Source of the DNA: Bombella intestini
GTDB lineage: Bacteria > Pseudomonadota > Alphaproteobacteria > Acetobacterales > Acetobacteraceae
Direction: 5' to 3'
Assembly: GCF_002003665.1 (NCBI RefSeq)
Contig: NZ_JATM01000002.1
Span: 1 to 64,000, forward strand
Length of the DNA: 64,000 bases
Shown piece after piece: positions 35,655 to 44,736 of this stretch; position 1 is the first letter of the stretch; each line of letters begins with the position of its first letter. Under the pieces are notes generated by a model. The model was given only the letters and a program-made list of their open reading frames with translations. It was not told the DNA's origin and ran no database searches. The translations under genes were made by a program, and so were the position numbers.

Positions 35655-37982
35655 TCAGCCACGCAGGATTTCAGCAGCCTTGACCATGTTGGTGATGGCC
35701 GGGCGGACTTCTTTCCAGTTACGGGTCTTCAGGCCGCAATCCGGGTTCACCCACAGCTGGCGGCGAGGCACCTTCTTCTCAGCGGCACGCAGCAGCTCGA
35801 CCATCTCCTCGACAGACGGGACGCGGGGGGAGTGAATGTCATACACGCCCGGGCCGATCTCGGCAGGGTATTTGTGGTCGGTGAAGGCTTCCAGCAGTTC
35901 CATTTTGGAGCGTGCTGTCTCGATAGAGATCACGTCAGCATCCATGTCGGCGATGGCCTGGATGATGTCGTTGAACTCAGAGTAGCACATATGGGTGTGG
36001 ATCTGCGTCTTGTCCTGCACACCGCTGGCCGTGACACGGAAGCTTTCCACAGCCCAATCCAGATAATGCTGCCAGTCCTTGCGGCGCAGGGGGAGGCCCT
36101 CACGCAGGGCGGCTTCGTCAATCTGGATGACGGGGCAGCCAGCTTTTTCCAGGTCCTGCACTTCGTCACGGATGGCGAAGGCGATCTGACGGCATGTCTC
36201 GGAACGTGGCTGATCGTCACGGACGAAGGACCAGTTCAGGATTGTGACCGGGCCTGTCAGCATGCCCTTGACCGGCTTTTGGGAGCAGGACTGTGCATAC
36301 TGCCACCAGTCGAGCGTCATGGCTGCCGGGCGGGAGACATCACCAAAGATGATGGGCGGGCGGACATAGCGGGAGCCGTAGGACTGCACCCAAGCATGTT
36401 TGGTGAAGACGAAGCCTGAAAGCTTCTCACCAAAATATTGCACCATGTCGTTACGCTCGAACTCACCATGCACGAGTACGTCCAGACCAACTTCTTCCTG
36501 CCATTTGATGGCGGATTCCGTTTCCTTCTGCAGGAAGGCCACGTAATCTTGCGTGGAAAGTTCCTTCTTGGCGTGGCGGGCACGAGCCTGACGCACTTCC
36601 TTCGTCTGCGGGAAGGAGCCGATGGTTGTGGTAGGGAAGAGCGGCAGCTTCAGGGCCTCTTCCTGCGCCTTCTGGCGGATAGGGAAAGCAGACTGACGCT
36701 GTGTCAGCTTGGCGTCCTTCTGGGCGGCACGCTTCTTCACATCCTGATTATGAATGCGTGTGGAGGTGCGGCGGCTCTCGGCAGCAGCATCGGAGGCTTC
36801 CAGAACGGCCTTCACGCTCTCATGCCCTTCATTGAGGGCCTTGGCGATGGTGGCGAGTTCGGCAATCTTCTGCACGGCAAAGGCCAGCCAGTTCTTTACC
36901 TCGGCATCCAGCTGCGTTTCACGCTCCAGATCAATCGGTGTGTGCAGCAGGGAGCAGGATGGAGCTACGATGATGTCACGCTTGGCAGCCACCGGAGCGA
37001 TGTGCTTCAGAATCTTGGAAAGATCAGCCTTCCAGATGTTCCGGCCATCAATCACACCGAGGGAGAGCAGCAGGTCCGGGCGGGCCTTGGCGACAACGTC
37101 TTCTAGCTGCTGCGGTGCACGGACCAGATCAACATGCAGACCATGGACTGGCAGGGAGAGTGCTGTATCCAGATTGTCGCCCAGACCACCAAAATAGGTT
37201 GTCAGAAGCAGCTTGATGTCTGGAACGGCACTTGTGAGGCCCTGATAAGCAAAGGCAAAAGCCTTGCGGGCAGCATCATCAAGGTCCAGCACCAATGTCG
37301 GCTCATCAATCTGGACCCATTCAGCACCAGCCTGACGCAGCTCACGCAGTACCTCGGTATAGACGGCGAGCAGCCCCGGCAGCAGGTCCAGCTTATTGAA
37401 AGCTGAGCCATGCGCCTTGCCCAGCAGCAGGAAGCTTACCGGCCCCAGCAGGACAGGGCGTGTCTCAATACCCTGAGCCTTGGCTTCCTTATACTCATCA
37501 ATGATCTTGGTGGAGGAGAGGCTGAAGCTCTGGCCTTCTTTGAATTCCGGCACGAGGTAATGATAGTTCGTGTCGAACCATTTTGTCATTTCCGCAGCGG
37601 GAACATCGGTGGCTTCATGGTGATGGCAGGAACAGTTTGCATGGCCCTCAGCGACTTCACCACCGGCAACCTGACGACCGCGAGCGATGGCAAAATAAGT
37701 GGTGAGGTCCACTTTACCGCCCTTATGGCCATAGATCTCCGGCACAGCACCGACTAGGGCACTGGTATCCAGCACATGGTCATAGAGTGAGAAATCGTTG
37801 GAGGGGATGATGTCCGCTCCCTGCTCCTTCTGGCGGGTCCAGTTCTCCTTACGGAGGCTGGCGGCAGTCTGAAGCAATTCGGCTTCGCTGCTGTTACCGG
37901 CCCAGAAACTTTCCAGAGCCTTTTTTAGTTCGCGGCGGCCACCGATACGGGGAAAGCCCAATGTTGCGACGCGTACGGTCAT
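35655..37982 (-). CDS. metE: Cobalamin-independent methionine synthase
   Basis: 775 residues from ATG 37982 with AGGAGG 6 nt upstream. It transfers the methyl group of 5-methyltetrahydrofolate (triglutamate) to homocysteine. N-terminal half: TLGFPRIGGRRELKKALE. The C-terminal catalytic barrel has zinc ligands in HTHMCYSEF and in NPDCGLKTR. An unusual Cys/His-rich insertion (GHANCSCHHHEATD) lies near residues 110-125, just before EMTKWFDTNYHYLVPEF. It is divergent from the ArsR-methyltransferase and metF genes, with which it shares a regulatory region. Confidence 0.98.
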   Translation of the reverse strand: MTVRVATLGFPRIGGRRELKKALESFWAGNSSEAELLQTAASLRKENWTRQKEQGADIIPSNDFSLYDHVLDTSALVGAVPEIYGHKGGKVDLTTYFAIARGRQVAGGEVAEGHANCSCHHHEATDVPAAEMTKWFDTNYHYLVPEFKEGQSFSLSSTKIIDEYKEAKAQGIETRPVLLGPVSFLLLGKAHGSAFNKLDLLPGLLAVYTEVLRELRQAGAEWVQIDEPTLVLDLDDAARKAFAFAYQGLTSAVPDIKLLLTTYFGGLGDNLDTALSLPVHGLHVDLVRAPQQLEDVVAKARPDLLLSLGVIDGRNIWKADLSKILKHIAPVAAKRDIIVAPSCSLLHTPIDLERETQLDAEVKNWLAFAVQKIAELATIAKALNEGHESVKAVLEASDAAAESRRTSTRIHNQDVKKRAAQKDAKLTQRQSAFPIRQKAQEEALKLPLFPTTTIGSFPQTKEVRQARARHAKKELSTQDYVAFLQKETESAIKWQEEVGLDVLVHGEFERNDMVQYFGEKLSGFVFTKHAWVQSYGSRYVRPPIIFGDVSRPAAMTLDWWQYAQSCSQKPVKGMLTGPVTILNWSFVRDDQPRSETCRQIAFAIRDEVQDLEKAGCPVIQIDEAALREGLPLRRKDWQHYLDWAVESFRVTASGVQDKTQIHTHMCYSEFNDIIQAIADMDADVISIETARSKMELLEAFTDHKYPAEIGPGVYDIHSPRVPSVEEMVELLRAAEKKVPRRQLWVNPDCGLKTRNWKEVRPAITNMVKAAEILRG

Positions 37983-38230
37983 GACATGCCTCCTGGCGTT
38001 TGGTGGGGGCCGGTCCATTTGCCTTCCACCACCCTGCGGAGAAAAGCCGCTGGGGGGAGAAAGGCAAACGGGCGGGCGGTCTATGCCCCACCGATAGGAT
38101 CAAGACTGCCTCGGGAGAGGCAGCCGGAGAAGCGTCCTGCTCACCTTTCATGAAAGATGAAAAAGCGAACCGGGATGCGTTGTGAGAACCAGAAGTGGCA
38201 GGGCTTTTTAAAAGTGTCAACATATATTGC
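37983..38230 (-). promoter_or_regulatory. metE promoter and long 5' leader
   Basis: About 250 bp precede metE. A perfect TTGACA lies on the minus strand at 38220-38215, but a good -10 box is not obvious. If it is used, the leader would be about 190 nt. The leader contains a stem-loop around CTGCCTC / GAGGCAG near 38105-38123 and a small CTTTCATGAAAG palindrome near 38142-38154. I looked for cobalamin and SAM riboswitch cores and did not find them. Confidence 0.45.
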
Positions 38231-38254
38231 ATATATAATGAAGTCATTATATAT
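38231..38254. promoter_or_regulatory. Perfect palindrome, probable ArsR-type operator
   Basis: Arms ATATATAATGA (38231-38241) and TCATTATATAT (38244-38254) surround a 2-bp centre. The left arm contains TATAAT (38234-38239), a perfect -10 for the downstream regulator gene. The palindrome ends 7 bp before that gene's ATG and lies upstream of the metE -35 box. AT-rich palindromes of this size are typical ArsR-family sites. Binding is inference. Confidence 0.7.
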
Positions 38255-38261
38255 AGTTTGC

Positions 38262-39230
38262 ATGGATCGTGCTCTTATAATCTTTCAGGCTCTTGCTGAG
38301 CCTACACGTTTGAGAATTTTGCGCTTACTGCGTGAAATGGAGTTGTCAGTTGGCGAGTTGGCCCAGGTTTTGGGCCAGAGCCAGCCGCGGGTCTCCCGGC
38401 ATGTAAAAGTGCTGGCCGAGGCTGAATTGGTGGAACGGCGCAAGGAAGGAAGTTGGGTTTTTCTCGCCCTTGGGGATGAGAATGATCTGGAACCTATCTT
38501 TGCGGCGCTGGACCATTGGCGGCGTTATCACGAAGAGGATGATGATGAGATGGGCCGGGCGGACCGGCAGCGTCTTCAGGCCGTGCGGAATGTTCGCATG
38601 GGTGAGGCCGAGGATTGGTTTGAGGTCCATGCAGCGGAGTGGGATGCGATTCGCTCCCTGCATGTTTCGGAGCAGTCTGTCGAATCGGCCATCATAAAAC
38701 TGGTGGGCGATGGGCCGCTTGGGCGTGTTGTGGATATCGGGACAGGAACAGGGCGTATGCTCGAGCTTCTGGCCCCGCAGTGTGAAAGTGCCATCGGGTT
38801 TGACCGTAGCCCCTCTATGCTGAGGTTGGCCCGGGTCAAACTGGAAGAGAATCGGACGGCAGATGGTGAAGAGATCAAGCTGAGGCAGGGGAATTTTTAT
38901 GCTCTGCCGCTGGCTGCTGGCTCGGCTGATCTAACCATTCTGCATCAGGCGTTGCGTTATGCGCAGCACCCGGCCGCCGTTATTGCCGAGTCGGCTCGGA
39001 TTCTTAGCCCTGGCGGGCGTCTTCTGGTGGTGGACTTCGCCCTGCACGACCGTGAGGAACTCCGCACACGGGATGCCCACATGTATCTCGGCTTTAGTGA
39101 TGAACGCATGCAGCAATGGTTTGAGGCGGCAGGGTTGGAAGCAGACCCCCCTGTCTCTCTCGATGGAGAATTGACGGTAAAGCTCTGGATGGGCCGCTTG
39201 CCGTTGGATCAGCAATCAAGGGTTACATAG
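38262..39230 (+). CDS. ArsR-family regulator fused to a SAM-dependent methyltransferase
   Basis: 322 residues from ATG 38262. A longer open frame from 38157 would place the palindrome inside the coding sequence. Residues 1 to about 95 are an ArsR winged helix (ALAEPTRLRILRLLREMELSVGELAQVLGQSQPRVSRHVKVLAEAELVERRKEGSWVF, broken here by domain logic into dimer helix, recognition helix and wing). It lacks the CxC metal site of ArsR/SmtB. Residues about 140-310 are a class I methyltransferase with motif I VVDIGTGTGRMLELL and post-motif LSPGGRLLVVDF. With metF 26 bp downstream and metE divergent, it is probably a methionine-cycle regulator sensing SAM or SAH. Confidence 0.92.
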   Translation: MDRALIIFQALAEPTRLRILRLLREMELSVGELAQVLGQSQPRVSRHVKVLAEAELVERRKEGSWVFLALGDENDLEPIFAALDHWRRYHEEDDDEMGRADRQRLQAVRNVRMGEAEDWFEVHAAEWDAIRSLHVSEQSVESAIIKLVGDGPLGRVVDIGTGTGRMLELLAPQCESAIGFDRSPSMLRLARVKLEENRTADGEEIKLRQGNFYALPLAAGSADLTILHQALRYAQHPAAVIAESARILSPGGRLLVVDFALHDREELRTRDAHMYLGFSDERMQQWFEAAGLEADPPVSLDGELTVKLWMGRLPLDQQSRVT

Positions 39231-39256
39231 AACCGTATGTAAAAGGAACTGGCATC

Positions 39257-40138
39257 ATGCCTGAGGTCTCATTTGAATTTTTCCCGGCGAAGACGGACGA
39301 AAAAGCCGCTTCTCTCCTGCGGGTTGCTCAGCGGCTTACAGCCTACGAGCCTCGCTTCATGTCCGTCACCTATGGGGCTGGCGGTTCTTCCCGGGACCGC
39401 ACTCTTGAGACCTTGCGGCAGATGTCAGGGAAGGTAGCCACACCATTGGCGGGGCATCTCACCTGTGTGAATGCCTCCCGTGGGGATGTTGATGATGTGG
39501 CCAGAGCGTATTGGGATATTGGGGTAAAGCATATTGTGGCTTTGCGGGGCGATCCGCCAGCCGTGAAGGGTGCTTCTCCTGTTCCCTACGCTCCACATCC
39601 GGAAGGGTATCACTATGCGGCGAATCTCGTGGCGGGTCTGAAGAAAATAGCCCCGTTTGAGATTTCCGTAGCAGCTTATCCCGAAACTCACCCAGAAGCA
39701 GAATCGGCTAGCTCTGATATCGATCATCTGAAAGAGAAATTCGATGCTGGGGCGGATCGGGCTATCACTCAGTTCTTTTTCGACCCGGAAAAATTTCTGC
39801 GTTTTCGGGACCGGGCGGTGAAAGCGGGAATTACCAAACCAATCGTACCGGGTATCCTACCGATTGGTCGGGCATCACAGGCATGGCGTTTCGCAAAAAT
39901 GTGTGGTGCTTCTGTCCCGGATGAGCTGAAAGCCCTTTTTGAGGGAGTAGATGATCTGCCTCCGATCCGCTCTCGCCTGAGTACCGTGGTGGCAGACCGC
40001 ATCTGTCAGCGTCTGAAGGCAGAAGGGGTGGAGCATTTCCATTTCTATACGTTGAACCAGAGTGCGCCGACCTCAACGCTCTGCACGCTTCTGGGGCGGC
40101 AGCGGTCTCATGCGCTGGTGGAGAAGCATGCAGCTTGA
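39257..40138 (+). CDS. metF: 5,10-methylenetetrahydrofolate reductase
   Basis: 293 residues starting MPEVSFEFFPAKT, the usual N-terminus of bacterial MetF. The FAD-binding TIM barrel shows SVTYGAGGSSRDRTLE, HLTCVNAS, ALRGDPP and AITQFFFDPEKFLRFRDR. It makes the 5-methyl-THF used by MetE. It lies downstream of the ArsR-methyltransferase gene in a probable operon, which supports a shared methionine-pathway control. Confidence 0.98.
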   Translation: MPEVSFEFFPAKTDEKAASLLRVAQRLTAYEPRFMSVTYGAGGSSRDRTLETLRQMSGKVATPLAGHLTCVNASRGDVDDVARAYWDIGVKHIVALRGDPPAVKGASPVPYAPHPEGYHYAANLVAGLKKIAPFEISVAAYPETHPEAESASSDIDHLKEKFDAGADRAITQFFFDPEKFLRFRDRAVKAGITKPIVPGILPIGRASQAWRFAKMCGASVPDELKALFEGVDDLPPIRSRLSTVVADRICQRLKAEGVEHFHFYTLNQSAPTSTLCTLLGRQRSHALVEKHAA

Positions 40139-40206
40139 AGGGACCATGAGGCCCCGTACGCCTCCCTCTTATGGAGGGGGCGTACAATAAAAATAGAAGA
40201 GAGGAT

Positions 40207-40249
40207 AAAAAAAGACCCCGGCTCCTTCTACAGGGCCGGGGTCTTTTTA
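40207..40249 (+). terminator. Intrinsic terminator after metF
   Basis: AAAAGACCCCGGC and GCCGGGGTCTTTTT flank a loop of about 14 nt. A second GC-rich hairpin (GTACGCCTCC...GGAGG with GGGCGTAC) sits upstream at 40156-40185. The element may also end the convergent infC transcript. Confidence 0.9.
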
Positions 40250-40290
40250 TGTGTTCTTCCGCCGTCTTCAGGACAGGATAGCGTAGAAAC

Positions 40291-40851
40291 TCACTTACTG
40301 TCCCGCTGCTTGTTGGGGGCCAGAATCATGATCATCTGGCGATTCTCAAGCCGGGGCATCTGTTCAGCCTTGGCGATATCATCCACCGATTCACGGATAC
40401 GATGCATCATTTTAGCGCCGAGGTCCTGATGGGCCACTTCACGCCCTTTAAAGCGCAGTGACACCTTGACCTTGTCGCCTTCCTCCAGGAAGGAGCGCAC
40501 AGCCTTGGCCTTGGTCTGGAAGTCGTGTTCCCCAGTACCGGGACGAACCTTCACTTCCTTGATCTCGATGACCTTCTGCTTCTTACGGGCTTCGTTACGC
40601 TTTTTCTGCTGTTCGTATTTGAACTTGCCGTAATCGAGGATCTTCGCAACCGGAGGCTCCGCCGTTGGGCTGATTTCCAGAAGGTCCATCCCTTCAGAAA
40701 AAGCGCGGGAAAGGGCCTCACGCGTCGGCATGATGCCGATCATCTCACCTTCGGCGTCAATAACACGTACCTGCGGCACCCGGATCTCTTCATTGACACG
40801 CGGCCCATCGCGGTTCGGGGCGGCGTGAAACGGCGGTCTAGCTATGGTCAT
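40291..40851 (-). CDS. infC: Translation initiation factor IF-3, probably starting at an AUA codon
   Basis: 186 residues as drawn from ATG 40851. The N-domain (GPRVNEEIRVPQVRVID), linker (KFKYEQQKKRNEARKKQK) and C-domain (KVRPGTGEHDFQTKAKAVRSFLEEGDKVKVSLRFKGRE) are canonical. The Shine-Dalgarno AGGAG (40856-40852) directly touches ATG 40851, leaving no spacer. It is exactly 6 nt from an in-frame ATA at 40845-40843, followed by ARPPFHAAPNRDGPRVNEE. In E. coli, infC starts with the rare AUU and IF-3 represses itself through it, so an AUA start would be the analogous device here. It lies downstream of thrS. Confidence 0.95.
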   Translation of the reverse strand: MTIARPPFHAAPNRDGPRVNEEIRVPQVRVIDAEGEMIGIMPTREALSRAFSEGMDLLEISPTAEPPVAKILDYGKFKYEQQKKRNEARKKQKVIEIKEVKVRPGTGEHDFQTKAKAVRSFLEEGDKVKVSLRFKGREVAHQDLGAKMMHRIRESVDDIAKAEQMPRLENRQMIMILAPNKQRDSK

Positions 40852-40965
40852 CTCCTGTTGATACTACGGGCCCGTCACAACGGCAGAAGCAACGGGACTC
40901 AAACTACCTGTTCAGATTCATACCCCCCGCACCGGTATGGTGCAAGGGGGCAGAGGCAGTGGTGA

Positions 40966-42912
40966 TTAGGCCGTTTTTGTGGAGGCTGCCCGCAGGATAT
41001 CCGGCGGTGTGGCTTCTGCGGCCAGTGCGGCGATAATCTCATCGGTAGCGATGACGTTCTGCGCCTGTTCACCGAGGCGGCGGACGCTCACTGTACCTTC
41101 TTCAGCTTCACGGCGGCCGACCACAAGCATGACCGGCACACGGGCTAGGCTATGCTCACGCACTTTGGCGTTGATCTTTTCGTTGCGGATGTCCGCCTCG
41201 GCGTGGAGACCAGCCTTACGCAGACGTTCGGTAACCTCCAGCGCATAGTCGGCGGCATCAGTCACGATGCTGGCTACCACGACCTGCGTTGGGGCCAGCC
41301 AGAGCGGGAACTTGCCTGCATACTGTTCGATCAAGATACCAAGGAATCGTTCGAAACTGCCAAGGATGGCACGATGCAGCATGACAGGGCGGTGGCGGGC
41401 ACTGTCCTCGCCAATGTAGGAGGCATCCAGCCGCTCTGGCAGAACATAGTCCACTTGGAGCGTACCGCACTGCCAGTCACGCCCGATGGCATCGGTAAGG
41501 ACGAACTCCAGCTTCGGACCATAGAAGGCCCCTTCACCGGGATTCAGCTCATAGTCCACACCGACCATCTCGCAGGCCCGTTTGAGGGCACCTTCGGCCC
41601 GGTCCCACACCTCGTCAGACCCGGCACGGGTTTCGGGGCGGTCGGAGAATTTCACACGGAAGCTCTCGAAGCCAAAATCCTTGTAGACCTCGCCCAGCAT
41701 GGTGACGAAACGGGCCGTTTCCTCGGCGATCTGGTCATCCGTGCAGAAGATGTGGGCGTCATCCTGCGTGAAGCCACGCACTCGCATGATGCCATGCAGG
41801 GAGCCAGACGGTTCATACCGGTGGCAGGCACCGAATTCTGCCATACGCAGGGGCAGCTCACGATAGGAGCGCAGGCCATGACGGAAAATCTGCACATGGC
41901 AGGGGCAGTTCATCGGTTTGAGGGCGAGGGTCTTGTCCTCATCCTCCACTGTGGCGATGAACATATGCTCCCGGTACTTATCCCAGTGGCCAGAGGCTTC
42001 CCAGAGGGTCCGGTCCACGAGCTGCGGGGTGCGGACTTCCTGATAGTCGTTCCGGTTCTGGGCACGGCGCATGTAATCCTGCACGGCCGTGTAGAGACGC
42101 CAGCCTTTCTGGTGCCAGAAAATCTGCCCGACTGCCTCCTCCTGAATATGGAACAGGTCCATATCCCGGCCAATGCGGCGATGATCCCGTTTCTCGGCCT
42201 CTTCTAGCCGCAGAAGATAGGCTTTCAGCTCTTTTTTGTCCCGCCATGCTGTGCCGTAGATGCGGGTCAGCATGGGGTTGCGGTGGTCACCACGCCAGTA
42301 GGCCCCGGCCACCCGCATTAGCTTGAAGGCATTACCTACATCCGCTGTGCTGCGGAGATGCGGCCCACGGCAGAGGTCCAGCCATTCACCCTGACGGTAG
42401 ATGGAGATATCTTCACTTTCTGGCAGGTCTCGGATCAGCTCAGCCTTGAACTTTTCCCCACGCTTCTCAAAGAAAGCGATGGCCTCGTCACGGTCCCAGA
42501 CCTCACGGGTGAAGGCATCACCCCGTGCGATGATCTCGGCCATTTTAGCTTCAATGGCTTCGAAGTCCGCCGGTGTGAAAGGTTTATCCCGGAAGAAGTC
42601 GTAATAGAAACCGTCTTTGATGCTCGGGCCAATGGTGACCTGTGTACCCGGCCAGAGTTCCTGCACGGCTTCGGCCATGACATGGGCGGCATCGTGGCGG
42701 ATCATCTCCAGCACATCATCATCTTTGCGTGTGATGAATCGGACGGTGCTGTCCTCACTGATTGTGAAGCCGAGATCCACGGCTTTTCCATCCACTTCCA
42801 TGGCCATGGCGGCACGAGCAAGTCCCGGCCCGATGGCCTCGGCGATGGTTGTCCCGGTCACTGCCCCATCGAAGGTGCGAATGCTTCCATCGGGCAGGGT
42901 AATGGCGGGCAT
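40966..42912 (-). CDS. thrS: Threonyl-tRNA synthetase
   Basis: 648 residues, start with AAGGAG 7 nt upstream. An N-terminal TGS domain ([17 protein letters not shown]) is followed by the SAD editing domain with HxxxH ([16 protein letters not shown]), the class II catalytic core (zinc ligand Cys in [10 protein letters not shown], and motif 2 [19 protein letters not shown]), and an anticodon-binding domain ([18 protein letters not shown]). The thrS-infC order is conserved in bacteria. A GC-rich hairpin lies in its leader near 42948-42976. Confidence 0.98.
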   Translation of the reverse strand: MPAITLPDGSIRTFDGAVTGTTIAEAIGPGLARAAMAMEVDGKAVDLGFTISEDSTVRFITRKDDDVLEMIRHDAAHVMAEAVQELWPGTQVTIGPSIKDGFYYDFFRDKPFTPADFEAIEAKMAEIIARGDAFTREVWDRDEAIAFFEKRGEKFKAELIRDLPESEDISIYRQGEWLDLCRGPHLRSTADVGNAFKLMRVAGAYWRGDHRNPMLTRIYGTAWRDKKELKAYLLRLEEAEKRDHRRIGRDMDLFHIQEEAVGQIFWHQKGWRLYTAVQDYMRRAQNRNDYQEVRTPQLVDRTLWEASGHWDKYREHMFIATVEDEDKTLALKPMNCPCHVQIFRHGLRSYRELPLRMAEFGACHRYEPSGSLHGIMRVRGFTQDDAHIFCTDDQIAEETARFVTMLGEVYKDFGFESFRVKFSDRPETRAGSDEVWDRAEGALKRACEMVGVDYELNPGEGAFYGPKLEFVLTDAIGRDWQCGTLQVDYVLPERLDASYIGEDSARHRPVMLHRAILGSFERFLGILIEQYAGKFPLWLAPTQVVVASIVTDAADYALEVTERLRKAGLHAEADIRNEKINAKVREHSLARVPVMLVVGRREAEEGTVSVRRLGEQAQNVIATDEIIAALAAEATPPDILRAASTKTA

Positions 42913-43111
42913 GGAGGAACTCCTTGGTCATTGAGCAGAAAGGATGCTGCCCTCCCATGGGAGGACAGGGCAGCAGATAGAGATGGGGGCAAAAATGGCC
43001 TTTTATGGCTCTGTCCTGCAAGCCCTAATGTGAAGACAGAGGGGGAAGAGTGGTTTTTTTGTTAGTTCTACCCAGTTTTCCCTATGAAATTAGGGGCGTA
43101 TGTTTCGTTAG

Positions 43112-44071
43112 TTAGTCTTTGTTGTGAAGACTTATGCGAGCCTGCATGAGCGGGTGCCCCCAGGTCTCCAGCAGTTTTATGACACGCTCCGGTGGTAGGG
43201 CGGACAGGTCAGGGCAGTCTAGCACTCGGTTTCGTCTCGGTGTGATGCTAAGAGGGGCACAGCGTCCCGGGTCGCTAGCGGCGGAAAAGAGCGTTAGAGT
43301 GGGGCAGTCCATTGCAGCGGCTATGTGGAGTGGCCCGGTATCGTTACCGATGCAGAATGTAGCTCGATGAAGCAGGCCTGCCAGAGCAGGCAGACTTGTC
43401 CGGCCTGTTAGGTCCAGAGTCTGCGGGGTTTGTGCATGGATAATCTCTGCCAGTGGACGGTCCATGGCACTGCCAATGATGACGGGTTGATACCCCCATG
43501 CTGTGATGGTCTGGGCGAGTGTTGCAAAATAGGAGGCAGGCCAGCGTTTGGCCGGTCGATGTGGGGCAGCACCGGGCACTAGCACGATATAGGGTGAGGG
43601 CAGCCGTGGCCCTCGGTCTTTTAGGAACTCGGGAACAGTGCGGGGTTGTAAAGGCACACCGGCAGCCCGAAGCTGGTCGGCCTGCCGTATAAGCGTGTGC
43701 ATCTGGCGGGCCTGCGGATTGCTGTGAGGCAGGCTAGCCCGGCGGTTCTGGCCAGACCATGCAGTGTCCGGACGTATAAGGTGGAAATAGCGGGCTGTCC
43801 GGCCAGAGTTTTGCAGGTCGAACACCATATCCATCTCTCGTAGGAGGCGGCGGATTTTTAACCAGTGGCGTAGATTGGTGATGGGGGGGCGGTCATCCGT
43901 GGCGATGGCATCAAACCACGGGCAGCATGATGCCAGCTCGTGATAGGGACTGGCCGTCAGGAGGGTGATATGGGCGTGGGGGAAAGCGTGGCGAATGGAG
44001 GCGAAGGCCTCAAACGCCTGAAAGAGGTCTCCCAACGCCCCATGACGGATAATGAGTATCTTATGCGGCAT
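43112..44071 (-). CDS. Glycosyltransferase family 9 (heptosyltransferase-like)
   Basis: 319 residues with the GT9 layout: N-terminal KILIIRHGALGDLFQAFEAF, a middle VLVPGAAPHRPAKRWPASYFATLAQ and a donor-site IGNDTGPLHIAAAMDCPTLTLF. Such enzymes add ADP-heptose or related sugars to the lipopolysaccharide core at the inner membrane. The acceptor cannot be told from the sequence. It lies 29 bp after grpE on the same strand and probably shares its transcript. Confidence 0.93.
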   Translation of the reverse strand: MPHKILIIRHGALGDLFQAFEAFASIRHAFPHAHITLLTASPYHELASCCPWFDAIATDDRPPITNLRHWLKIRRLLREMDMVFDLQNSGRTARYFHLIRPDTAWSGQNRRASLPHSNPQARQMHTLIRQADQLRAAGVPLQPRTVPEFLKDRGPRLPSPYIVLVPGAAPHRPAKRWPASYFATLAQTITAWGYQPVIIGSAMDRPLAEIIHAQTPQTLDLTGRTSLPALAGLLHRATFCIGNDTGPLHIAAAMDCPTLTLFSAASDPGRCAPLSITPRRNRVLDCPDLSALPPERVIKLLETWGHPLMQARISLHNKD

Positions 44072-44100
44072 GAGGCTTGGGGCGAACCGTACTAGAAGTA

Positions 44101-44736
44101 TCAGTCCTCTTTAGGGGGCTGCCCTGTGGAGGAGGCGTTGGAGACAACGACCATGGCCGGCTTGAGCAGGCGGTCCTTCAGCATCCATGTCGGCGACCAT
44201 GCCTGAACGACGTGATTCGGCGGGAGATGATCGACTTCCTGTTCCTGCATGGCCTGATGTAGGTTGGCATCAAACGGCTTATGCGTTGGGTCCAGCCGGG
44301 TGATGCCGTGGCGTTCCAGAATGGAGAGGAAGGAGCGTTCTGTTCCTTCAAAGCCCTTGCGCATTTCGGTAATCAGGGCGTCTTCGCCTTCCTTATAGTG
44401 TGGCAGGGCAGATAGGCCACGGCGGAGATTATCGGCAGCTTCAACGACATCACGGGCAAATTTCTGAACAGCGTAATGGCGAGTATCTTCGAGTTCCCGC
44501 TTGTGGCGTGCCCGGAGATTTTGGTTGTCTGCCTCGGACCGCTTCCAGCGATCTTCCATTTCGCTCAGTTTTTCTTCAAGGGCAGCGATACGCTCCTCGG
44601 CACCGCCCGCTGTGGCCTGTTCGTCTTCGGCGTGGCCCTCGTGATGTTCAGCCTGAGACGCTGCATCATGCGGCTGGGCTGTGTGCTGTGTGGCGTCAGT
44701 CTGTGGTGTTTCGGTATGCGAAGTCTGCTCTGTCAT
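44101..44736 (-). CDS. grpE: Nucleotide exchange factor GrpE
   Basis: 211 residues. An acidic, low-complexity N-terminus (about residues 1-50) is followed by a long coiled coil (ERIAALEEKLSEMEDRWKRSEADNQNLRAR), a four-helix segment (FARDVVEAADNLRRGLSALP) and the C-terminal beta-wing (DANLHQAMQEQEV ... VVQAWSPTWMLKDRLLKPAMVVVS). It releases ADP from DnaK. A heat-shock-type promoter can be proposed upstream. Confidence 0.97.
   Translation of the reverse strand: MTEQTSHTETPQTDATQHTAQPHDAASQAEHHEGHAEDEQATAGGAEERIAALEEKLSEMEDRWKRSEADNQNLRARHKRELEDTRHYAVQKFARDVVEAADNLRRGLSALPHYKEGEDALITEMRKGFEGTERSFLSILERHGITRLDPTHKPFDANLHQAMQEQEVDHLPPNHVVQAWSPTWMLKDRLLKPAMVVVSNASSTGQPPKED

Noticed and set aside
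37983-38230. Cobalamin or SAM riboswitch in the metE leader
   Set aside because: Expected by analogy, but neither the B12-box and GCCACTG-type core nor SAM-I or SAM-II cores can be found on the minus strand; the hairpins present are generic.
41152-42207. 351-codon open frame antisense to thrS (and the 235-codon one at 42358)
   Set aside because: Shadow frames of thrS; no start context and no family features.
42913-43000. T-box-like leader of thrS
   Set aside because: There is only a GC-rich hairpin; no T-box bulge or specifier loop, and T-boxes are not expected in Alphaproteobacteria.
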